DNA of 64,000 bases from Chitinophaga chungangae (GTDB lineage Bacteria > Bacteroidota > Bacteroidia > Chitinophagales > Chitinophagaceae): the NCBI RefSeq assembly GCF_017742215.1, contig NZ_JAGHKP010000002.1, positions 964,737 to 1,028,736 on the forward strand. The letters are read 5' to 3'. Shown here piece after piece: positions 58,858 to 64,000 of the stretch. The notes under the pieces are model-generated. The model was not told the origin of the DNA. It searched no databases and saw nothing but the letters and a program-made list of their open reading frames with translations. The stretch's first letter is position 1, and each line of letters opens with the position of its first letter. The translations under genes were made by a program, and so were the position numbers.

Positions 58858-59307
58858 ATGAAGAGCCAAGCCAATCAGGAAACCCAGCCCAAACCCGGGC
58901 AAAAAGGGCAGAACAGCCAGCAGCCCCCGGGGTTGGAAGGGAACCAGGAACGAAACCGTGACCAGGGAAGCCATGGCCAGGGAGGCGGACAGCCCAAACC
59001 GGGCCTTGATAAGGGAGAAGGAGAAGGCGAAAACAAACCCAACATTCCCCCCGAAGTGCCCAAACGCGAAGTAGAACGCAAACCCAGCGACCCGCAATCC
59101 GAGCCGGGGCCGGAAGTAGGCCCCAAGCCTGAAATTCCCGACAAAGCGCCGGATACCGAGCCAAAACAGCAGGGGAAAGGCGGCCCGCCCGAAAATGAGG
59201 AAAACAACGACGTCGAAGAACAATCGCCAGACATCGTGGGCGAGGAGAAAAAAGAAGAAAGCAGCCTGGTAGACAAACGCGACCGTTTTCCATTTCCTAA
59301 CAAATAA
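58858..59307 (+). CDS. Disordered hydrophilic protein
   Basis: A 149-residue protein with almost no hydrophobic residues. It is made of Gln, Pro, Gly, Lys, Glu and Asn in short blocks (QPKPGQKGQN, GGGQPKPGLDKGEGEGEN) and becomes acidic toward the C-terminus (EENNDVEEQSPDIV). No signal peptide, no Cys, no aromatic residues before the final Phe pair. It has the composition of hydrophilin or dehydration-protectant proteins. It is 36 nt upstream of the DUF892 gene on the same strand. Coding is supported by the clean long frame and position in the stress cluster. Confidence 0.6.
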   Translation: MKSQANQETQPKPGQKGQNSQQPPGLEGNQERNRDQGSHGQGGGQPKPGLDKGEGEGENKPNIPPEVPKREVERKPSDPQSEPGPEVGPKPEIPDKAPDTEPKQQGKGGPPENEENNDVEEQSPDIVGEEKKEESSLVDKRDRFPFPNK

Positions 59308-59343
59308 AAAATGCTTTAATCACCCAAATAATCCTCACATATT

Positions 59344-59973
59344 ATGGCAACTAAATCCACCGGTTCCCGCAACGGAACAAAAAAAAGCGCCGCAACAACG
59401 CGCAAAAACACCGGCAGCAATTCAAGATCAGCAGCGCCTGCCCGTAAAAGCACCAGAAGCAACGGTAAAGGCGAGGATATGCCCAACTCCAAGTTCCACC
59501 AGCTTTTCATGGACGAGCTGAAAGATATTTACTGGGCCGAAAAACACCTGGTGAAGGCTTTGGGTAAAATGCAGAAAGCCGCTTCCTCGCAGGAGCTGGT
59601 AAATGCGTTCGCCGACCATCTTGAAATGACGAAAGAACACGTTTCGCGTGTAGAAGAAGTATTCGAATTGATGGGCATGAAACCCACCGCTAAAAAATGT
59701 GAAGCGATGGAAGGGTTGGTAGCCGAAGCGCAGGAACTCATCAGCGAAGAAGAAGAATCTTCCGTGCTGGATGCGGGCCTGATCATCGCCGCGCAAAAAG
59801 TGGAACACTACGAGATCGCAGCATACGGCAGCCTGCGTACCCTGGCCAACAGGATGGGGCATACAGACGCGGCCGCCATCCTCGAACAAACGCTGGACGA
59901 AGAAAAGGAAACGGATTCTTTGCTCACGCAGATCGCAGAATCTTCCGTGAACGAAGAGGCGATGGCGGAATAG
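59344..59973 (+). CDS. DUF892 (YciE-type) ferritin-like protein with basic N-terminal tail
   Basis: A 209-residue protein. Residues 47-205 form a ferritin-like bundle of the DUF892/YciE type (FHQLFMDELKDIYWAEKHLVKAL, FADHLEMTKEHVSRVEEVFE, HYEIAAYGSLRTLANRMG). Residues 1-46 are almost only Lys, Arg, Ser, Thr, Ala, Asn and Gly, like a histone-H1 or Dps DNA-binding tail. YciE proteins are stress-induced in enterobacteria and bind metal in known structures. It may form a unit with the disordered protein upstream, and ends at a terminator. Confidence 0.9.
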   Translation: MATKSTGSRNGTKKSAATTRKNTGSNSRSAAPARKSTRSNGKGEDMPNSKFHQLFMDELKDIYWAEKHLVKALGKMQKAASSQELVNAFADHLEMTKEHVSRVEEVFELMGMKPTAKKCEAMEGLVAEAQELISEEEESSVLDAGLIIAAQKVEHYEIAAYGSLRTLANRMGHTDAAAILEQTLDEEKETDSLLTQIAESSVNEEAMAE

Positions 59974-59985
59974 CCGCCATTGCAG

Positions 59986-60025
59986 GAAAGAGGCTGACAA
60001 CGGTGACACGTTCCAGCCTCTTTTC
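59986..60025 (+). terminator. Intrinsic terminator of the DUF892 gene
   Basis: GAAAGAGGCTG (59986-59996) pairs with CAGCCTCTTTTC (60014-60025), with inner ACG/CGT pairing, followed by a T-rich run. Confidence 0.8.
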
Positions 60026-60042
60026 ATTTAACGAAAGGAACT

Positions 60043-60912
60043 ATGCAGAAAACAAATAAAAAAAAAGACATCAGACCCCCGCAGCATCAAAACCGCCAGC
60101 CGGGCATAGAATCGAGGATGCAGCCGCAGCCGGTGTCTGAAAAAAAAGATAAACCCGCAGGCGGCAGGCTGCAGGACAGGATCGCCGTGATCACCGGGGG
60201 AGACAGCGGCATCGGGCGCGCCGTGGCATTGGCTTTCGCGGCGGAAGGCGCGCATATCGTGATCGCGTACTACGATGAAGACGGCGATGCGCAGGATACC
60301 GCGGAGCGCATCCTGGCGCTGGGCAGGGAAGTGCTGCTGGTGGCGGGAGATGTGAGCAGGGAAAAACATTGCGGGAAGATCATCCGGAAAACCGTGCAGC
60401 GCTTCGGAAGGATAGACGTGCTGGTGAACAACGCCGCCGTGCAGTTCCCGCAGAAAAAGTTCGAAGACATTTCCTCCGAACAGCTGCTCCGTACATTCTC
60501 CACCAATATATTCGCGCATTTTTACATGGTGCGCTTTGCCCTGCCGCATATGCGGAAAGGCAGCTCCATTATCAACACCACTTCAGTGACCGCCTACCGC
60601 GGCAGCAGCCACCTGGTGGATTATTCCGCCACCAAAGGAGCCATCGTTTCATTTACCCGCTCCCTTTCCTCGATGCTGGCCGATAAAGGCATCAGGGTGA
60701 ACGGCGTGGCCCCCGGCCCCATCTGGACGCCGCTGATCCCCGCCACGTTCCCAGCTAAACACGTAGCCGAATTCGGTTCGGACGTGCCGCTCAAACGCGC
60801 TGGCCAGCCCGTGGAAGTGGCCACCAGCTACGTTTTTCTCGCGTCAGACGATGCGGGGTACATCACCGGCCAAATATTGCACCCCAATGGAGGAGAAATT
60901 GTTAACGGCTAA
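60043..60912 (+). CDS. SDR family oxidoreductase, general-stress type
   Basis: A 289-residue short-chain dehydrogenase of the YghA/YhdF/YhxC type. The first 45 residues form the polar Lys/Gln/Pro-rich extension typical of this class (MQKTNKKKDIRPPQHQN). Cofactor motif GGDSGIGRAVA follows, then NNAA, the catalytic Ser in TSVTAYRG, and YSATKGA (Tyr and Lys). GPIWTPLIP and GGEIVNG close the fold. Related proteins belong to general stress regulons; their substrates are uncertain. The gene overlaps topoisomerase IB by 26 nt, so both share one transcript. Confidence 0.9.
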   Translation: MQKTNKKKDIRPPQHQNRQPGIESRMQPQPVSEKKDKPAGGRLQDRIAVITGGDSGIGRAVALAFAAEGAHIVIAYYDEDGDAQDTAERILALGREVLLVAGDVSREKHCGKIIRKTVQRFGRIDVLVNNAAVQFPQKKFEDISSEQLLRTFSTNIFAHFYMVRFALPHMRKGSSIINTTSVTAYRGSSHLVDYSATKGAIVSFTRSLSSMLADKGIRVNGVAPGPIWTPLIPATFPAKHVAEFGSDVPLKRAGQPVEVATSYVFLASDDAGYITGQILHPNGGEIVNG

Positions 60913-61915
60913 CGCTCCCGCCGCAATGGCCCAGGCCGCCCGCCTGCGCTACGTTTCCCCCGCACGCCCCGGGTTTACGCGCGTGCGCGAGGGCAAAGAA
61001 TTTTCCTATCTCGACACTGCCGGCAAAAAGATCACCGACGAAGAAATACTCGGCCGCATTAAAGGCCTCGTACTGCCGCCCGCCTGGGAAAACGTGTGGA
61101 TCTGTCCCTACGCGAACGGTCATCTCCAGGCCACCGGCACCGATTCGCTCGGCCGCCGGCAATATCGTTACCACACGCGCTGGGCCGCCATGCGCAACGA
61201 AACGAAATACAACCGCCTGCTGCAGTTCGGCAAAATACTGCCGCGCATCCGGGCGCAGATCAAAAAAGACCTTCGCAGGAAAGCGCTGGACAAACAGCGC
61301 GTTTGCGCCATCGCCCTGCGCATTATGGAAGAAACGCTGATGCGCGTGGGCAACGCCGAATACGAAAAAAAATATCATTCCTACGGCCTCACCACCCTGC
61401 ACAACCGCCACGTTAAAATAAACGGCAACGAACTTTTTTTTTGCTTCAAAGGCAAAAAAGGCGTGGAACATAAAATTTCACTGCGCCATGCGTCGCTCGC
61501 GCGCCTGCTCAAAAAAGTCCGCGACATTCCCGGCCAGGAACTGTTCCAGTATTACGAAAGCGGCGAAGTAAAAAGCCTCGATTCCGGAGAACTGAACGAT
61601 TACCTGAAAAATATCACCGCGGAAGAATTCACCTGCAAAGACCTGCGCACCTGGGCCGGCACCCTCGAAGCGCTGCACCTGCTGGCGGCCTGTGAGCCCT
61701 TCGAATCGCAGGCGGCCTGCAAACGGCAGATCGTGGAAGTGATAGAAAGTGTGGCGCAAAAACTGGGGAATACCCGCGCAGTGTGTAAAAAATACTACGT
61801 TCATCCCTGCCTCCTTTCCCTGTACGAAGAAGAAAAACTGGGGAAATACCTGCAAAAGGAAGTGGACGAAAAGCTACTGCTGCGAATCCTGAAAGACCAG
61901 GCGCAAAAAAAATAG
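60887..61915 (+). CDS. DNA topoisomerase IB
   Basis: A 342-residue eukaryote/poxvirus-type topoisomerase IB from the ATG at 60887. The N-terminal domain has GFTRVREGKEFSYLDTAGK and LPPAWENVWICPYANGHLQATG; the catalytic domain has Arg153 (LMRVGNAEY), the Lys-rich KGKKG loop, FTCKDLRTWAGTL (Arg254) and the nucleophile Tyr304 (AVCKKYYVHP). It relaxes positive and negative supercoils by a 3'-phosphotyrosine intermediate. It overlaps the SDR gene by 26 nt. A TTG at 60899 is an alternative start. Confidence 0.93.
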   Translation: MEEKLLTANAPAAMAQAARLRYVSPARPGFTRVREGKEFSYLDTAGKKITDEEILGRIKGLVLPPAWENVWICPYANGHLQATGTDSLGRRQYRYHTRWAAMRNETKYNRLLQFGKILPRIRAQIKKDLRRKALDKQRVCAIALRIMEETLMRVGNAEYEKKYHSYGLTTLHNRHVKINGNELFFCFKGKKGVEHKISLRHASLARLLKKVRDIPGQELFQYYESGEVKSLDSGELNDYLKNITAEEFTCKDLRTWAGTLEALHLLAACEPFESQAACKRQIVEVIESVAQKLGNTRAVCKKYYVHPCLLSLYEEEKLGKYLQKEVDEKLLLRILKDQAQKK

Positions 61916-61945
61916 GGATGCCTTTTTCAGCTTCCCTATTTTTTT
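61906..61945. terminator. Bidirectional terminator after topoisomerase IB
   Basis: A 12-13 bp stem (61906-61918 with 61933-61945; AATAGGGA/TCCCTATT core) with A-run and T-run flanks. It contains the topoisomerase stop codon. Confidence 0.88.
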
Positions 61946-61966
61946 ATTACCCTTCAAAACATCACA

Positions 61967-62341
61967 TCAGCCGAAAATCACCTGTTCTTCCCTGTCTTCA
62001 ACAGGTATTTTCTGGAGAAACTCATCAAATCCGGATTCGTCGTGGGAGGAATACATGCCATACGCGTCGAGTACATAGCCTTTGCGGCCTTCCCGGTCTT
62101 CCAGGAGGTACAGTACAGAGTTGTCTGATGGGTCTGATTCCCCTTCAAAACGGTAGGTTTTGATGATCTTGAGATCTTCAGGGTTATAGATTTGTTCGCC
62201 GTTGGGAGATTGCATCCTGCCGTGGTCGCTTACTTTAAATTCATTGTCGAATCCTTTCGAGTGAAGCTTGCTCATGATCTGTGAAAGGGTCGTCATTTCC
62301 CCAGGCTTATTTGCATTATTGTTCGTGTTCGGTGTTTCCAT
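61967..62341 (-). CDS. Uncharacterised conserved Bacteroidota protein
   Basis: A 124-residue soluble acidic protein. The N-terminal 15 residues are polar; the rest is a compact domain with TTLSQIMSKLHSKGFDNEFKVSD, YNPEDLKIIKTYRFEG, SDPSDNSVLYLLED and KGYVLDAYGMYSSHD. I recognise this pattern from short Bacteroidota proteins that are sometimes misannotated as phosphoribosylpyrophosphate synthetase; no PRPP motif is present. It lies between the topoisomerase and Ku genes. TGGCATA in its upstream region resembles part of the csbD promoter. Confidence 0.7.
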   Translation of the reverse strand: METPNTNNNANKPGEMTTLSQIMSKLHSKGFDNEFKVSDHGRMQSPNGEQIYNPEDLKIIKTYRFEGESDPSDNSVLYLLEDREGRKGYVLDAYGMYSSHDESGFDEFLQKIPVEDREEQVIFG

Positions 62342-62574
62342 AATGATCGGGTTTAGTTTTTAATGTTGAAATGCCAAAACCTATGCCATAGAAATCTGGC
62401 CTGATTGTTGGCTGATAATTTTCAGAAATCATTAACACCGTATTTATTCGACGAATGTATTCCCCCCAATAGTTATGCATATTAAAGAAACACGGCCGTT
62501 CCGTTCCCGGGGCGGCTATTTCTTTTTCAGCCCCGTGGTATAATCATTGTTGTAGAATAGGAAAACCTCTCCCC

Positions 62575-63351
62575 ATGCGATCAATATGGACAGGCAGCAT
62601 AGGTTTTGGGCTGGTGAACATACCGGTGAAGTTGTACAGCGCCGTGCAAGACAGCCGGCTCGACCTCGATATGCTGGATAAAAAAGACCACTCCCGCATC
62701 CGTTTCCAGCGGATCAACGAAAAAACAGGCAAAGAAGTGGCCTGGGAAAACATCGTGAAGGCTTACAATCTCAACGACGAGTACGTGGTGCTGGACGAAT
62801 CTGACTTTGAGGACGCGGCGCCCAAAAAGAGCAAAGTGATAGAAATTTCCACCTTCACTGCCACCAGCGAAATAGACGCGATATATTTCGAATCGCCGTA
62901 CTTCATCGCTCCGGATAAAAGTGGCGCCAAAGCTTACGAGCTGCTGCGCGCCACGCTCGAAAAAACGGGGAAGGTAGGCATCGCGCTGTTCGTATTGCGC
63001 TCTCAGGAGCACCTGGCCGTTGTACGCGCGAAAGAAGATTACCTTATGCTGCACCGCCTGCGATTTGCGGAAGAAGTGCGCACGGCAGACGATCTCACGC
63101 TTCCCTCCAAAACCACCATTCCCAAAAAGGAGCTGGACATGGCCGTGAAGCTGGTGAACCAATACACCGAGCCGTTCGACATTTCGCAATACAAAGACGA
63201 ATACGCGAAGGAACTGCTGCGCATCATCAAAGCCAAAGCCAGCGGCAAACGCGCGAAAGTGAAGAAAATGAAAGTGGTGACCACCAAAAGCACCGATCTG
63301 TTCGACCAGCTCAAAGCCAGCCTTGGCACGGGTAAAAAACGAGCGTCATGA
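62575..63351 (+). CDS. ku: Ku protein, non-homologous end joining
   Basis: A 258-residue bacterial Ku. The start MRSIWTGSIGFGLVNIPVKLY is characteristic; later motifs are DKKDHSRIRFQRINEKTGKEV, YIEFESPYF-like DAIYFESPYFIAPD, LAVVRAKEDYLMLHRLRF and the basic C-terminal tail (KASGKRAKVKKMK). It binds DNA ends as a homodimer and recruits LigD. Its stop overlaps the ligD start by 4 nt (ATGA), so the two are coupled. TGGTATAATCATTGTT lies 23 nt upstream and resembles the csbD promoter but lacks the -12 GC. Confidence 0.96.
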   Translation: MRSIWTGSIGFGLVNIPVKLYSAVQDSRLDLDMLDKKDHSRIRFQRINEKTGKEVAWENIVKAYNLNDEYVVLDESDFEDAAPKKSKVIEISTFTATSEIDAIYFESPYFIAPDKSGAKAYELLRATLEKTGKVGIALFVLRSQEHLAVVRAKEDYLMLHRLRFAEEVRTADDLTLPSKTTIPKKELDMAVKLVNQYTEPFDISQYKDEYAKELLRIIKAKASGKRAKVKKMKVVTTKSTDLFDQLKASLGTGKKRAS

Positions 63352-64000
63352 GCCTGCAGAAATATCACCAGAAACGGGACTTCCAACAAACGTCCGAGCC
63401 GCGCTCCGGCAAATCCAAAGGCAAAGCGCACATCTTCGTGGTACAGCGCCACCATGCCACCCGGCTGCATTACGACTTCCGGCTGGAGATGGACGGCGTG
63501 CTGAAAAGCTGGGCCGTTCCGAAAGGCCCCAGCCTGAACCCGGAAGACAAACGGCTGGCCATGGCGGTGGAAGACCATCCTTACGATTACAAGGATTTTG
63601 AAGGAGAAATACCGCCCGGCAATTACGGCGCGGGTTATGTGTACGTGTGGGATAAAGGCACTTACGAGCTGCTGCACGAAAACGGCAGATCGTTCGACGC
63701 TTCGGCGCTGAAAGAATGGAAAGACGGCAACCTGAAAGTGGTGCTTCACGGCAAAAAACTGAAAGGGGAATTTGCGCTGGTGAAAATGAAAGGCGGGCGC
63801 GAAGAGAACGCCTGGCTGATGATCAAACACCGCGACAAATACGCGGTAGACGAGGCTTACGACAGCGAGGAACATACACCGAAACGCGTGATCGAAAAGC
63901 TGAAGGGGCCTTCGAACAACAAAGCGGCCGAAACCAAAGGCAGGAGAACGCCGGCGAAAAAGGCCACGCCAAAAAAGAAAGCCGCCACCGCAAAAAAGGC
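63348..64000 (+). CDS. ligD: DNA ligase D, N-terminal 3'-phosphoesterase domain (incomplete)
   Basis: The gene starts at 63348, overlapping the ku stop, and continues past the right edge; 217 codons are visible. Residues about 28-160 form the LigD phosphoesterase domain, with the metal-binding HHATRLHYDFRLEMDG and WAVPKGPS, then GEIPPGNYGAG, FALVKMKG and WLMIKHRD. From about 185 the sequence becomes a Lys/Ala/Pro-rich linker. The phosphoesterase trims 3' ends before ligation. The ligase and polymerase domains are presumably beyond the window, so the full architecture is not known. Together with Ku it forms the bacterial end-joining system. Confidence 0.93.
   Translation, partial: MSLQKYHQKRDFQQTSEPRSGKSKGKAHIFVVQRHHATRLHYDFRLEMDGVLKSWAVPKGPSLNPEDKRLAMAVEDHPYDYKDFEGEIPPGNYGAGYVYVWDKGTYELLHENGRSFDASALKEWKDGNLKVVLHGKKLKGEFALVKMKGGREENAWLMIKHRDKYAVDEAYDSEEHTPKRVIEKLKGPSNNKAAETKGRRTPAKKATPKKKAATAKK

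Overview
This window comes from a Bacteroidota chromosome and most resembles the Chitinophagaceae (Chitinophaga-like). The evidence is direct: a gliding-motility lipoprotein (GldH), two SusC/SusD outer-membrane pairs, a FecR/ECF-sigma cell-surface signalling cassette, a very long proline/alanine- and glycine-rich IF-2, an LpxD-type acyltransferase, and many start-proximal promoters of the TAnnTTTG type used by the primary sigma factor of this phylum. Coding sequence is moderately GC-rich; intergenic stretches are clearly AT-richer. The species is not determined.

Layout. 1-12.4 kb is core housekeeping sequence: gldH (cut by the window edge), yicC, an RluE-like pseudouridine synthase, a Crp/Fnr regulator, lpxD, a lipoprotein, an NAD-dependent epimerase-like protein, 3-hydroxyacyl-CoA dehydrogenase, pheS, a GAF/LytS-type histidine kinase, a proline-repeat exported protein, purU, yegP and a sugar porter. 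13-19.9 kb is an orphan SusC/SusD pair, a lipoprotein and a PAS-LuxR regulator. 20.04-24.89 kb is a compact integrated element inserted in a tRNA gene with anticodon CAT: it is bounded by a 52-bp direct repeat, carries a tyrosine recombinase and a RepL-like protein, and has matching three-copy arm-site clusters at both ends. 25-36.5 kb is core again: HAD phosphatase, small membrane proteins, rimP-nusA-infB, a SurA/PpiC chaperone, a long PurF and a SixA-like phosphatase. 36.2-45.6 kb carries a thioesterase, an exported SAM hydroxide adenosyltransferase, and an ECF sigma / FecR / SusC(STN) / SusD locus followed by a GH18-fold lipoprotein whose catalytic motif is destroyed. 45.7-50.6 kb has a second sigma/anti-sigma pair with TTG starts, aspartase plus a C4-dicarboxylate antiporter (a coherent aspartate/fumarate unit), a degraded GH2-like fragment and a VOC protein.

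50.6-64 kb looks like a stress and genome-maintenance island: an NtrC-type sigma-54 activator, a single-domain response regulator, two large histidine kinases, CsbD, an Lmo0937-like peptide, two ferritin-like proteins (PA2169/DUF2383 and DUF892), a disordered hydrophilic protein, a stress-type SDR, topoisomerase IB, and the start of a Ku-LigD end-joining operon. A near-consensus sigma-54 promoter with an upstream dyad precedes csbD, which links the local NtrC-type activator to the stress genes by inference.

The strongest candidates for something not yet described are the 4.8-kb tRNA-borne element (20.0-24.9 kb), the putative sigma-54-controlled stress/NHEJ island (50.6-64 kb), and the catalytically degenerate GH18-like surface protein in the FecR-controlled Sus locus. 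All annotation was made by reading the sequence; no database search was run.
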